NCBI RefSeq assembly: GCF_016864375.1
Contig: NZ_CP069355.1
Span: forward strand, 1 to 64,000
Direction: 5' to 3'
Length of the DNA: 64,000 bases
Source of the DNA: Microvirga sp. VF16
GTDB lineage: Bacteria; Pseudomonadota; Alphaproteobacteria; Rhizobiales; Beijerinckiaceae
The first letter of the stretch is position 1. Every line of letters starts with the position of its first letter. The translations under genes were made by a program, and so were the position numbers. Of the stretch, positions 1 to 8,937 are shown piece after piece. Under the pieces are notes generated by a model, which saw only the letters and a list, made by a program, of their open reading frames with translations, ran no database searches and was not told the origin of the DNA.

Positions 1-251
1 CCCTTAGATGGAAAAATCATCGAGCCAAGAGGTCTTTGCTAGCGAGCACCTCTCCCCATTGGTAGCATTAGCAAGCGGCATGATCTTCTTCACGCTCGAG
101 AAAGCACCAACGAAACGCTGGGCTTCATCTGGTTGGCATTTGGCGGAATGGATGTTAATCCGTGTCCATTCCTTAACTTTTGTTTCCGTGTGGAGAGATG
201 ACGCTGCGTCTCCCCACCTGAAATTAATTTTCAACGACTAGGATGATTTCG
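1..251. other. Left-edge segment without a recognised gene
   Basis: Two opposed open frames of about 76 codons cover this stretch, but neither resembles a known protein nor has a convincing ribosome-binding site. It probably holds the upstream region of the gene starting at 252. I see no clear promoter or repeat. Confidence 0.3.
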
Positions 252-1373
252 ATGTCCGGCATCGCACGTCAGTTTGAGCCGCAGATTACCCGCAGTGGTG
301 GTACTCCCTCCAAGTACCGCTTTACCGTCCGCTGCTCGGACTGCGCCAATACCGACACTTATGAGGCATCTAGGCCCGCCAGCCATGACGCCGTCAGGGC
401 CTATTTCAAAGATCGCGGCTGGCTGCTCGGCCGGGCTGCATCCTTTGACCTCTGCCCGGCCTGCCTCGCCCGACCGCGCCATGCCCAGGAACCCGTCGGC
501 CAGCGTCGCGAGACCAAAACTTTAGACAAGCGGCACCGGGAGACGGCTGACATTCTTGCCCGCCACTTAGGCAAGCCGGAGGAACTGGCCGCCGAAATCT
601 TCCGGCCTAAGGACGCCAAACCCACTCAGCCCTCAGCTCCGAAGGAGCCAGCCCATTCGACGCCGACCCTTTCGCCAGAGGTCGCACAAATGCTCTCCGG
701 CATGGCGGCAGACCTGAAAGGCCTGCGCTCGGCCGTGGAGCTCATGGCTGAACAGATGAGCCAGCTGGTCGCGCTGGGCGGCCGGCAGATCGAGACCCTT
801 GCACACCTAACCCCTGTTCTGACCCGGTCGGCCGGGGGTATTTCGGACGGACTCCGGCAGGTGGCCCGTGCCATCCAATCGGCTCCGCAATTGCCGCAGC
901 CGGTGCCAGATCAGCTTTCGGTCACGGAGGCTGACGCTGGTATTTCTCAATCGCAACCCACCGACACGGAGCCGGCGCACGTCTCAGACCTGGAAGCGCA
1001 TGAGCCACCCCGGCGGGCCCGGGGTCGGCGGAACGCTAAGGCCGAGACAGACCAGAGCGAGTTCGCCAATATCGTAGTGAAGTCCATTGCGGATTCCAAC
1101 GGCAAAGACCGGTTCTACACCGCGATCCGCCTGCCGCGTGAGTTGTGGGACCGGGCAGGATTTGGACCCGATGATCGCCTCCTGCTCGACTGGAGCGGCA
1201 AGGCTCTGAGCATTGAGCGGGCAACTGACGGCGGTGTGAAGCCGAAGTCGATCGGCGGCACGTCCGTGGTGCTTCAGTCCTGGAAACTGGGAAACCTGAA
1301 TTTCGACCAGCCGAAGGTGACCAACGGTGAGGGATCGCTCCGCCTGACAGCACGGCCATCCGGGCCGAAGTAG
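252..1373 (+). CDS. Hypothetical protein with N-terminal zinc-ribbon-like cysteines
   Basis: About 373 residues, not recognised. Near the N-terminus are two CxxC pairs (CSDC around residue 30, CPAC around residue 70), which suggests a zinc-ribbon fold. A proline-rich linker follows, then a helical segment around residues 130-200. The C-terminal third contains a short block (IRLPRELWDRAGF) followed by a DRLLLDW strand, reminiscent of small beta-barrel DNA-binding folds. The ATG at 252 is preferred over 243 because AGGATG at 240-245 gives it normal ribosome-binding spacing. A DNA-associated plasmid protein is possible, but no function is assigned. Confidence 0.6.
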   Translation: MSGIARQFEPQITRSGGTPSKYRFTVRCSDCANTDTYEASRPASHDAVRAYFKDRGWLLGRAASFDLCPACLARPRHAQEPVGQRRETKTLDKRHRETADILARHLGKPEELAAEIFRPKDAKPTQPSAPKEPAHSTPTLSPEVAQMLSGMAADLKGLRSAVELMAEQMSQLVALGGRQIETLAHLTPVLTRSAGGISDGLRQVARAIQSAPQLPQPVPDQLSVTEADAGISQSQPTDTEPAHVSDLEAHEPPRRARGRRNAKAETDQSEFANIVVKSIADSNGKDRFYTAIRLPRELWDRAGFGPDDRLLLDWSGKALSIERATDGGVKPKSIGGTSVVLQSWKLGNLNFDQPKVTNGEGSLRLTARPSGPK

Positions 1374-1437
1374 CCTGAATTCCGTAATCATCTGCACGTT
1401 TTTGATAAGAAGGTGCTCGCGGCTCTCTGTGGTCCAC

Positions 1438-1899
1438 TCAGGGCAGAGCGGAAGAAACTTCACGAGCGATCGAGCGCATGGCGTCAGCCTGCGCGGCGTG
1501 TCCAGTGTCCCAGAGCTTCTGCGCGGCGTCGTCCAAGATCGAAGGAAGGACACTCACCGATGCGTGGCGGACCGACACCCGGCGTGGAGTACTCGTCCTC
1601 ACTCGATTGTACCGCTGCGTTGACTGGCTGCGCTCGAGCGCGGCTTCAATAGCAGAGCGGAGCGAGAGCGTCGTGCGGATCGTCATTTGGAATGCAGTGA
1701 GCGTCGTTGCGAGAGTCGGCGGGGCGATCGCATCTGCCTCCTCCAGCTCCTTGGCCGCGTGCTGAAGGTCCAGGATGAAAGAGCCGAGGCCGAAGAGGAC
1801 CGCCCGCCACTCGACCGGCAACAGTCGCATTTCGAGCGCGATTGTGCGCGGCACAGTGCGCCGGACTTCCGCGGTTTGGCTTGACACTGCAGCCTCCAT
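1438..1899 (-). CDS. Hypothetical protein, helical
   Basis: A 153-residue protein with no family I recognise. It is mostly predicted helix (a DLQHAAKELEEAD segment near residue 45) and basic in the middle. It lies just downstream of ssb on the same strand with a 47-bp gap, so the two may be co-transcribed. The coding call rests on frame length, the absence of a competing frame and the tandem arrangement with ssb. Confidence 0.5.
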   Translation of the reverse strand: MEAAVSSQTAEVRRTVPRTIALEMRLLPVEWRAVLFGLGSFILDLQHAAKELEEADAIAPPTLATTLTAFQMTIRTTLSLRSAIEAALERSQSTQRYNRVRTSTPRRVSVRHASVSVLPSILDDAAQKLWDTGHAAQADAMRSIAREVSSALP

Positions 1900-1946
1900 T
1901 CAGGGGTGAACGGGGCGGGGGCGGCGAGCCCCCGTCCTTGAGGGCG

Positions 1947-2282
1947 TTAGCCCTCGTCGCGATTGCTGGAAGCTCGGGCGAGCCGGGAGAAGTTGTCGCA
2001 GATCAGATCGACGGTATAGACCGTCTCGCCGTTCTTCTCAAAGCTGCCCTGACGGATGCGGCCCTCGGCCTGGACCAGATCGCCAGTCCCAATGTGTTCT
2101 GCGATATAGCCCTGCGTCCGCTCGCTGAAGATCGTCACGGTGTTGTAGTGCGGATCATCCTTCCACTCGGTGCCGTCCTTCACCGGGTAGTTGGCGGCGA
2201 TCGTGACTTTCAGAGCCTTGCCAACCTGGGCACTGCGGACAACCTGACCGCGGACTTCGAACTTAGCGACGTTTCTCATCAT
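1947..2282 (-). CDS. ssb: Single-stranded DNA-binding protein, short plasmid type
   Basis: A 111-residue OB-fold protein of the SSB family. It starts with an N-terminal strand (VAKFEVRGQVV), continues with an HYNTVTIFSERTQGYIAEHI segment and a GRIRQGSFEKNGETVYTV strand pair. It lacks the long Gly/Pro-rich tail and acidic tip of chromosomal SSB, typical of small plasmid versions. Such proteins coat single-stranded plasmid DNA during replication and after conjugative entry. AGGAG lies about 6 nt before the first of two adjacent ATG codons, supporting the start at 2282. It leads a probable two-gene unit with the downstream hypothetical gene. Confidence 0.85.
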   Translation of the reverse strand: MMRNVAKFEVRGQVVRSAQVGKALKVTIAANYPVKDGTEWKDDPHYNTVTIFSERTQGYIAEHIGTGDLVQAEGRIRQGSFEKNGETVYTVDLICDNFSRLARASSNRDEG

Positions 2283-3056
2283 CTTTCTCCTTGAAGTTGG
2301 GGCTCAAGACCCCGTTGCGATGAAACCCGACCATGATGGCGCAGGCGGACCTGAACCCCTTCCAAGGGGGCAGAGCGCAGCGGCGCACCTGAGCGGGAGA
2401 GAAATTTGCAAGGCCCAAGCCTGATCGCGAGGAATGCCTGAAGGGCAGGGGACATTTCACAGGCGCGATGGTTTCGGGACCGAGGGTGACGGCATAGGGA
2501 TTCACACGAGCAAAAGGGGCTGTAGCCTCAACTCTGGCGAAAAGCAGGAACTCGCCTCTGCAGTCAGTCCGTGGTGTCCGCGCTGCCTCGAGTGTCGGAC
2601 TTGCGGAAGCTGCCCTAGCAAAGTGCCTGATGTGATGGCGCCTGCGCACGGATGATCTGTTGCAATCGTGCTCTCGACCGTCGCGAATACAGTTCACACG
2701 GATTTCGGCACGGTCTGGATACCAGATCAGCCTTCACGCCTAGGAACAACAGAGTATTGACGAAGAGCACCCGCGACAGCGCTCGTCGCCAGATTACAAT
2801 GCAGGCCTGCCAGCTGCCTGTTTTGCGGCCGCCATCGGATAGTCCGTGCGCTGCAACCAAACGCTCACGATAAGATGGGCTGGCCATTTTCTACTGGTCA
2901 CACATGTCCGGAACATCCTTCACGATCGGCACCGGAAACTAGACGCTGAAGAGAAATTAAAAAAGCTTGGCGTGATCGCGTTCAACAGCTCTTTTTGTGC
3001 AACGACCGCGTCCCGTTCCATCCGGGTGGAGAGAGGTCACTTGGCAAGTAAAAACT
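2283..3056. other. Long intergenic stretch, no gene recognised
   Basis: About 770 bp between the ssb start and the end of the winged-helix gene. Open frames of 60-150 codons exist on both strands, but none has familiar protein features or good start signals. Promoters for ssb must lie near its left edge. Part of the segment may be the remnant of a lost gene. Confidence 0.35.
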
Positions 3057-3581
3057 CTAGACTGGAGTTCTCTTTCTGCGCTGGCGCTTGTCTGCGCCGT
3101 TGCTTGGGCCTTTATCGCGTGGCTTCCGTGGCTCTGATGCTGAAGGGCCATCGGGACTATGAATGGACAGATTGCGCCCCTCGGAGACCTCGAAGGGCGG
3201 AAGCGGCGTCCCAGCGGCCAAAATTCCTTTCACCACCTCTCCTAGAAGATCATCCGGCAATGCCGGATGATACTCCCATGCACGGCCTCGGCCGTGGCTT
3301 GCAGTGACGAGCCTGCGTTTGATCAAGCCAAGGCTCTCGAGGCGCTCCGCAATCCTGATGATGGCCGTCGAGGTCATCTGCGTGAGCGATTTCAGGCGGG
3401 CAGTGGTGATCGGATCTTGGGAATCCGAGTACTCATAGATTATCCACAGGATTCCCAGGTGCTGCACGGCCATAGCCCCTGACTCTTCCTTAAGAAGGTC
3501 TGCCAACACAATGTGAATGATGGCCTTGCGGACAACCGACAGAGATTCGCCCCGAAATTGGAATCTGGGCCCTTGCACCAC
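3057..3581 (-). CDS. Winged-helix (MarR-like) transcriptional regulator
   Basis: A 174-residue protein. Residues about 40-110 resemble a winged helix: a helix ending in HLGILWIIYEYS, then ITTARLKSLTQMTSTAIIRIAERLESLGLIKRR (positions 58-90) as helix-turn-helix with the recognition helix, then a wing with SHGRGRAWEY. The C-terminal 50 residues are basic, Pro-rich and probably disordered. MarR-like regulators usually repress neighbouring promoters; targets are unknown here. It stands alone, with the hypothetical gene at 3773 diverging from it. The family call is by motif impression only. Confidence 0.6.
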   Translation of the reverse strand: MVQGPRFQFRGESLSVVRKAIIHIVLADLLKEESGAMAVQHLGILWIIYEYSDSQDPITTARLKSLTQMTSTAIIRIAERLESLGLIKRRLVTASHGRGRAWEYHPALPDDLLGEVVKGILAAGTPLPPFEVSEGRNLSIHSPDGPSASEPRKPRDKGPSNGADKRQRRKRTPV

Positions 3582-3772
3582 TTTTTATTTCCCTCTAGAG
3601 CGACGTTCAGGTTTGTTAACGATTCACGTCGATACGAGTCCATGAGCGCTCTACATGTACCGAGCGCGGGAGTAGTAGCGCATTGATTTCCCCCTGTCTT
3701 TAGGGGCGAATGCCTATCGTCCTGAAAACGCAAGCCTTCAATAGTTCAATCGTTCTCAGGCGACGCAAGATC

Positions 3773-4102
3773 ATGAATGGCAAGGCACAGCGCCTCGCGA
3801 TAGTCCGGGCGGATTCCGCTCTCGCAGAGGATCAATTCACCAAGGCGAGCATGACCGGCTCGGCTCTTTCCAAATCTACCGGCTCGGATGCCCTGAGTGC
3901 GTTCAGCAAATTGCTCTGGGCTCTCGGGTCGGGCTCTTCGTTTCACGAGGTTGAGCAGATCGCGGAGCAGTGGGTTGAGACGATGGAAAAGGCCGGCGCG
4001 GTTTCTGACCCGGAAGAGCCAAAGAGCATTGTCGAAAACCTACTGATCGGGGCGCAAGCCTGCATGTGGCAGGACAGCCGCCATCCGGCGCGGCGGCACT
4101 GA
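3773..4102 (+). CDS. Hypothetical protein
   Basis: About 109 residues from the internal ATG at 3773 (MNGKAQRLAIVRAD); an upstream in-frame ATG at 3710 would add 21 residues. It has a Ser/Thr-rich N-terminal part and a helical C-terminal half (FHEVEQIAEQWVETMEKAG). I do not recognise a family. It lies between the divergent regulator gene and the adhesin gene, about 90 bp before the latter. Confidence 0.45.
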   Translation: MNGKAQRLAIVRADSALAEDQFTKASMTGSALSKSTGSDALSAFSKLLWALGSGSSFHEVEQIAEQWVETMEKAGAVSDPEEPKSIVENLLIGAQACMWQDSRHPARRH

Positions 4103-4195
4103 GCCTGCATCCCTGCGAAGACTACGAGTTGCGTAAAGCTATCTTGAAATAGCTCCTCCCTTCCAAGCGATCTCTCTCATGGCGGTATAGCCCCG

Positions 4196-5974
4196 ATGTC
4201 CCTTCATTCTCCTCCTCGCTTCATCGCAGCCCTCGTTGCGGCCGCGATTGCCGTTTCTGGCGTTAGTCCTGGCGCTCTGGCGCAATCCGCGCCAAGGGTG
4301 ACGGGCACGGCTGGCTGTATTGCGAATAATGGCACGAATTTCAGTGCGGGTGACAACGCGAACTGTAGCTCCAACAACGCAACAGGAATGACCTACGGCA
4401 ACTATACGACGGCCGGTGAGGTCAACAATGCGCTCACCAATCTGCAAACGCAGATCAACAACATCCGCAACTCGCAACAAGACAGCGATCCAGTAACGGA
4501 TGGATCAACCATTCTCGGCACCGGAACGGCTGGCAATCCCATCCGTCTCAATCCGGCGATCACGAACCAGATCAATAATCATGAGTCCCGGTTGGGATGG
4601 GCCGAGTCGGTCAATAATCAGCAGACCACCGCGATTGTCGGTGTGCAGAACAAGAACATCGACCAAGACGACAGGCTCAACAGCGTCGAGGCGAAGAACG
4701 TCGCCCAAGACAACCGATTGACCAATGTTGAGACCAAGAACGCCACTCAGGACAGCCGCCTCGATGCCGTCGAGGCCGTCAACAACACGCAGAATAGCAG
4801 GTTGGATGCTGTCGAGGCGGTGAACGATGCTCAGAACCAAACCTTGGCGAACCATGAGACGCGGATCGGCGGCCTAGAGACAACGGTTGCCTCGCATGGC
4901 ACCCGGTTGGATGCGGCTGAGACGGTTCTCGCAGGCCACACCACCCAACTGGCGGATCACTCCTCGCGGCTTGGGACCGTCGAGACCAAAGTTGCCGGGC
5001 TCACCACGACCGTCGATCAGCATTCGACTTGGATCAACAATGTGAATTCCGGCAAGGGCATCACGAATTTCCGCACCAACAGCACTGGCCCTGACGCGCA
5101 AGCGACCGGGGACAGGACCGTTTCGGTCGGTGCCGGATCGGTCGCCTCGCATGACAGCTCGGTGGCTCTCGGTGACGGCTCCAAGACGGATCGGGCGAAC
5201 TCGGTTTCTGTCGGTTCGGCTGGCGCTGAGCGTCAGATTACCAATGTGGCAGCGGGCACGGAAAACACCGACGCGGCCAACGTCGCGCAACTCCGGGCTC
5301 TGGCCGCGGCTCTCGGCGGCGGTGCTGCGGTGGGTGCCGGGAATGGTCAGACGATCAACGGCAGATCGTCTGGCGCGGCAGTCGCTGGCTCGGGATCGGA
5401 CGGCGGCGCGGTCATTCTTCCAAGCTATCAGGTGCAGGATCGCGAGTACCGGAACGTCGGCGGCGCGATTGCCGCCCTCGATGACAGCACCATCAAGTAC
5501 GACCGCAACGAGGGCGGCTCGAAGGGCAACAGCATCACTCTGCGCGGCGGCGACAAGAGCAAGCCGGTCCAGATCCGCAATGTCGCGGACGGCAAGGCGG
5601 ACTTTGACGCGGTGAATGTGCGTCAGCTTAAAGCCGCAACCGGGGGCGGGAAGACCTACACCGATACCCGGATTGATCTCATGAAAGAGTATGTCGACCG
5701 CCGCTTTAGCGCGCTCTCGCAAGAAGTGGGTGAGGTCCGCAAAGAGGCAAGGGCGGCCGCCGCTGTCGGCCTTGCCACGGCGGCTCTCCGCTACGATCCC
5801 CGGCCCGGCAAGCTCAGTTGGGCGGGCGGCACCGGCCATTGGCGGGGCTCAACGGCGATGGCGATGGGTGTGGGCTGGAACAGCGACGACGGCGTTGCGC
5901 GCTACAACATTTCTGCCAGCACGGCGGACGGCGAATGGGGCGTGTCGGGCGGCATGTCCTTCACGCTGAACTAA
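4196..5974 (+). CDS. Trimeric autotransporter adhesin (YadA-like)
   Basis: A 592-residue trimeric autotransporter, expected to form an outer-membrane-anchored trimer that binds host or surface ligands. Signal peptide at residues 1-29 (FIAALVAAAIAVSG, cleavage after ALAQ). A coiled-coil stalk follows, with five 14-residue tandem repeats at residues 157-226 built on QDxRLxxVEAxN. Head-type repeats follow around residues 300-345 (SVALGDGS, VSVGSAG) with a neck motif ending DAANVAQLRAL and a second neck at DFDAVNVRQLKAA. The last 75 residues are the YadA-type beta-barrel anchor, ending in Asn after FTL. It is followed after 10 bp by the IalB-like gene, probably in one operon. Confidence 0.88.
   Translation: MSLHSPPRFIAALVAAAIAVSGVSPGALAQSAPRVTGTAGCIANNGTNFSAGDNANCSSNNATGMTYGNYTTAGEVNNALTNLQTQINNIRNSQQDSDPVTDGSTILGTGTAGNPIRLNPAITNQINNHESRLGWAESVNNQQTTAIVGVQNKNIDQDDRLNSVEAKNVAQDNRLTNVETKNATQDSRLDAVEAVNNTQNSRLDAVEAVNDAQNQTLANHETRIGGLETTVASHGTRLDAAETVLAGHTTQLADHSSRLGTVETKVAGLTTTVDQHSTWINNVNSGKGITNFRTNSTGPDAQATGDRTVSVGAGSVASHDSSVALGDGSKTDRANSVSVGSAGAERQITNVAAGTENTDAANVAQLRALAAALGGGAAVGAGNGQTINGRSSGAAVAGSGSDGGAVILPSYQVQDREYRNVGGAIAALDDSTIKYDRNEGGSKGNSITLRGGDKSKPVQIRNVADGKADFDAVNVRQLKAATGGGKTYTDTRIDLMKEYVDRRFSALSQEVGEVRKEARAAAAVGLATAALRYDPRPGKLSWAGGTGHWRGSTAMAMGVGWNSDDGVARYNISASTADGEWGVSGGMSFTLN
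4664..4873 (+). repeat. Five tandem 42-bp repeats in the adhesin stalk
   Basis: Five consecutive 14-codon units encode QDDRLNSVEAKNVA, QDNRLTNVETKNAT, QDSRLDAVEAVNNT, QNSRLDAVEAVNDA and a diverged fifth unit. Each unit is two heptads of coiled coil, so changes in copy number would lengthen or shorten the stalk without breaking the frame. Confidence 0.75.
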
Positions 5975-5984
5975 GGGACTGACC

Positions 5985-6836
5985 ATGACAGACTCTACCA
6001 AGATCCAGTTTGCGGGGCTGCTGGCGGCGACTGCCGTGAGCGCCCTGATGCTGCTCGGATCGGCGGCGATGGCACAACAGCCGCTCGTTCCTCCGGCTGC
6101 GCCAAAGGCGGACGCGCCGCAAGCTCCGGTGGCTTCTGCCGCCACCCCGCAACCTGCGGTTCCGGCTGCGGCTCCCGCTCCGCAAGCCGCCGCGCCTGTC
6201 ATGGCGCGGCTGGCGCTCGCGAGCGTCGTTGTTCCCGGTGAGCCGGTGAACGATGGCGATTATGTCTCGTCAACCCGCTTCTATGGCGACTGGCGCTTGG
6301 CCTGCGACGAAATCGAGTCACGCGGCCGCCGCATCTGCCGGCTGGAACAGGAGCTTGGGATCGGGGGACGTTGGGCTCTGACGTGGAAGCTGGTCGAATC
6401 CTCGCAGAAGAAGCCGTTCTTCCTGGTCTCGTTCCCGGCTGCGGCCAATCCGGCGAACAAGGTCCAGTTGGTGATCGGTGGCTTCATCCGTGAGTTCGGC
6501 AAGGATGAATGGGCCTGCTCTGGCGCGACCTGTGAATTCTACATCCCGGCCGACACGACGGCGCAACAGTTGATCCTGGGTGCCAGCAACATCCGGTTCC
6601 GCTATAGCCTCGGCACCGAGACGATCGAGCTGGCCGCGTCCATGAAGGGCTTTATGACGGCGCTCGATACGCTGGTGGATGAGCCGTCGGCTGCTCAACC
6701 CGCCTCTACGCCTGTGGCGGCTGCAAAGCCGGCGAGGCAGGAGCGCAAGAAGGTGGCGAGCCGTCAATTCGAGACGATCCGTCGCACGAATGATCCCATG
6801 CCGGACGCTCTCAAAAAGATCTATGGGGTCAACTGA
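5985..6836 (+). CDS. Invasion-associated locus B (IalB) family protein
   Basis: A 283-residue secreted protein. Signal peptide at residues 1-31 (LLAATAVSALMLLGSAAMAQ), then an Ala/Pro-rich linker to about residue 75. The IalB domain spans about residues 85-230: the YGDWRLACD opening, CRLEQEL, a WACSGATCEFYI cysteine pair, and a hydrophobic end (IRFRYSLGTETIELAASMKGF). IalB proteins are periplasmic or outer-membrane-associated in alphaproteobacteria; in Bartonella the founder affects red-cell invasion, but most homologues have no known role. It sits directly after the adhesin gene. The basic C-terminal tail (ARQERKKVASRQ) is unusual. Confidence 0.82.
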   Translation: MTDSTKIQFAGLLAATAVSALMLLGSAAMAQQPLVPPAAPKADAPQAPVASAATPQPAVPAAAPAPQAAAPVMARLALASVVVPGEPVNDGDYVSSTRFYGDWRLACDEIESRGRRICRLEQELGIGGRWALTWKLVESSQKKPFFLVSFPAAANPANKVQLVIGGFIREFGKDEWACSGATCEFYIPADTTAQQLILGASNIRFRYSLGTETIELAASMKGFMTALDTLVDEPSAAQPASTPVAAAKPARQERKKVASRQFETIRRTNDPMPDALKKIYGVN

Positions 6837-6896
6837 TCGGCAAGCGTTCTAGCAATAGAACGCTGCAATCCTGGGCTGAGGACAAGGGGCAAGGCC

Positions 6897-8237
6897 GTGG
6901 CAACTCCGAAGAAGAACACCGTTCCTGTAACTTACTACTGGGATGACCACCCACGCATTGGCAATGCAAAAGCGCTGCTCGATGGCACAAAATGGGGTGG
7001 GGATCTCGGGAAAGGCGTCACCCTCACATGGAGCGTGGTGCGCCTTGGTGTCTCGAAATTCACCTACAGCGTAAAGGATGTGCAGGCGTTCGACGCGGCG
7101 GAAGTGTCTGCAATCAAAAAGGCCCTCAAAGCATGGTCCGACGTTTCAGGGATCAAGTTCTCTCAAGTAACGGAAACCAGCAGCAAGGTCGGTGAGCTCC
7201 GATTGGTAGAAACTTCAAGCGTACGCAGCGGCTCGGCGTTTTTTCCGTCTGAGTCTCCGAGCGCTGGTGATGTTTGGATTAACCCAAATATTGGGCTCTC
7301 TGGAGATCCGAAGGGCTTTGGCCTGCAAACCGCTATCCACGAGATTGGTCACGCTCTCGGGCTCAAGCATCCCTTTGAGGCTGGTGGCGGCGGCAAGAGC
7401 GCCATGAAGTACGACAGCTTGCTTTACTCGACGATGGCCTACAACGCCGTCGGGGTAACCTATAAGAACAAGCCCGACTTCTACCCGACAACCCCGATGT
7501 ATAATGACCTTGTGGCGATCCAGGCCCTCTATGGTCGTAACAAGAAGCACAACGCCGGTAGCAACACCTACGTGTTCGAGGAGGGCCAGAAGTACTGGCA
7601 GGCGATTGATGACGCGGGCGGCTCGGACGCCATCAAGTACGTTGGGACGGTGAACGTCACCATTGACCTGCGGGAAGGCAAGTTCAGCACCTTGAGCGCG
7701 CCGATTGCCTGGGCCATGGACAAGTACCTGACCGGCACGGTCACAATCGGCCCGAAAAGCGTGATCGAGAAGGCGATCGGCGGCGACGGCAACGATCGGT
7801 TGATCGGCAACAGCGCCAAGAACACGCTGACGGGCGGCCTCGGCAACGACTCCTTGAGCGGACAGGCCGGAGATGATCGGCTCTATGGTGGTTGGGGCTC
7901 GGACGTTCTGACGGGCGGCTCGGGCAAGGATGCCTTCGTGTTCAACACGGATGCCGCCAATGGTGATGTGGACCGGATGATCGATTTCAGCGTCAAGGAC
8001 GACACGATCTGGCTGAGCCAAAGCGTCTTCGCCGCCCTGCCGAACAAGGGCGCGCTCGCGTCGAGCTTCTTCAAGATCGGATCGACGGCCGCGGACGGCA
8101 ACGATTTCATCGTCTACGACAAGGCGGCCGGTCTGCTGTCGTATGATGCTGACGGCGCCGGGGCAGGGGCCGCGGTGGCGTTCGCTCACCTCAAGGCGGG
8201 CCTGGCGCTCACCTCCAAAGACTTCCTCGTGATCTGA
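6897..8237 (+). CDS. Serralysin-family RTX metalloprotease
   Basis: A 446-residue secreted zinc protease of family M10B. The zinc-binding motif HEIGHALGLKH is at residues 148-158, with the Met-turn STMAYN about 23 residues later. Glycine-rich calcium-binding RTX nonapeptides (GGDGNDRLIG, GGLGNDSLSG, QAGDDRLYGG, GGSGKDAF) occupy roughly residues 296-345. There is no Sec signal; the C-terminus ends DFLVI, matching the acidic-plus-hydrophobic type I secretion tail of this family. No type I transporter is encoded nearby, so export would rely on a system elsewhere. The start is GTG at 6897, with AGGGGCAAGG just upstream. It completes a surface/secretion cargo block. Confidence 0.9.
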   Translation: MATPKKNTVPVTYYWDDHPRIGNAKALLDGTKWGGDLGKGVTLTWSVVRLGVSKFTYSVKDVQAFDAAEVSAIKKALKAWSDVSGIKFSQVTETSSKVGELRLVETSSVRSGSAFFPSESPSAGDVWINPNIGLSGDPKGFGLQTAIHEIGHALGLKHPFEAGGGGKSAMKYDSLLYSTMAYNAVGVTYKNKPDFYPTTPMYNDLVAIQALYGRNKKHNAGSNTYVFEEGQKYWQAIDDAGGSDAIKYVGTVNVTIDLREGKFSTLSAPIAWAMDKYLTGTVTIGPKSVIEKAIGGDGNDRLIGNSAKNTLTGGLGNDSLSGQAGDDRLYGGWGSDVLTGGSGKDAFVFNTDAANGDVDRMIDFSVKDDTIWLSQSVFAALPNKGALASSFFKIGSTAADGNDFIVYDKAAGLLSYDADGAGAGAAVAFAHLKAGLALTSKDFLVI

Positions 8238-8243
8238 TACGAA

Positions 8244-8275
8244 AGAGGCCGGTCTGTGAAAACAAACCGGCCTCT
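8244..8275. terminator. Hairpin between convergent genes
   Basis: AGAGGCCGGT at 8244-8253 pairs perfectly with ACCGGCCTCT at 8266-8275, leaving a 12-nt loop. It lies directly after the protease stop and before the convergent gene ending at 8320, so it can serve either strand. The following T-run is weak. Confidence 0.6.
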
Positions 8276-8319
8276 CTCATTTCGGGCTATGCGCGGCTGC
8301 GGGGCCGGTAGGGGAAACC

Positions 8320-8937
8320 TTACCGGCCCATTTTCTTGAGTTCCTTGATCCCTTCGATCGGGTCGCCGGTCTCGGCAATATGCGCCTCGTTCAGGTTCTT
8401 GAGGGCATCTTTCGTAATCATCAAGAGCTTGACGTTCTTTGCGCCCTTGTGGCCGGTGGCGTGCTTGCGGGTAACGACGCCACGAGACATGAGCAGTTTC
8501 GCCATTAGATCCATCTGCGACCGGAATCCGCCTGTCAGAGTCGCAAGCTCGGTCGAGGAGAGCCCTTCCCCGCGGGCATTGTGCTCGGCCAGGATCTGCA
8601 CAAAGGCGAACTGGCGCAACCGGGCCGCCCCGGTGTCGGCGGGGAAGCGGCTGGCCAGGATGGCTTTCAACAATGCCTCGGCCGGAACGTCGAGAGTCGT
8701 GGCAACAGCCGGTTCGGGCTTTAGTTCCTCGGGTTCCTGCTGATTGATGATGCTGATTGCAAAGTCCAGCACCCGCCCGATCGTCACTGGAAGGCGCTCC
8801 TGGCGGCTCCCGGCTAGCTCAACGAGCTGGTTATAGGTCTCTTCGCTCACGTAAGTCTTGGTCTCGCGCCATGAGGCCGGCAGGAGAGACTTCTGCGCCT
8901 TTTTCCACTCGGAAACATATTTACTACGAGAGCTCAT
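8320..8937 (-). CDS. Hypothetical DNA-binding-type protein at the end of the T4SS minus-strand operon
   Basis: A 205-residue protein. The N-terminus is basic (KYVSEWKKAQKSLLPASWRETKTYVSEETYNQLVELAG), resembling the ribbon-helix or helical part of plasmid accessory proteins. The C-terminal half (ATLTGGFRSQMDLMAKLLMSRGVVTRKHATGHKGAKN) looks like a winged helix. It overlaps the upstream SNase-like gene by 4 bp, so it is translationally coupled to the minus-strand T4SS operon and could be its regulator. No named family is recognised. Confidence 0.55.
   Translation of the reverse strand: MSSRSKYVSEWKKAQKSLLPASWRETKTYVSEETYNQLVELAGSRQERLPVTIGRVLDFAISIINQQEPEELKPEPAVATTLDVPAEALLKAILASRFPADTGAARLRQFAFVQILAEHNARGEGLSSTELATLTGGFRSQMDLMAKLLMSRGVVTRKHATGHKGAKNVKLLMITKDALKNLNEAHIAETGDPIEGIKELKKMGR

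Noticed and set aside
2263..2697. A 144-codon minus-strand frame upstream of ssb
   Set aside because: It overlaps the ssb start, is low-complexity and has no ribosome-binding site; treated as non-coding.
7215..8189. A 324-codon minus-strand frame opposite the protease gene
   Set aside because: Shadow of the Gly/Asp-rich RTX coding frame.
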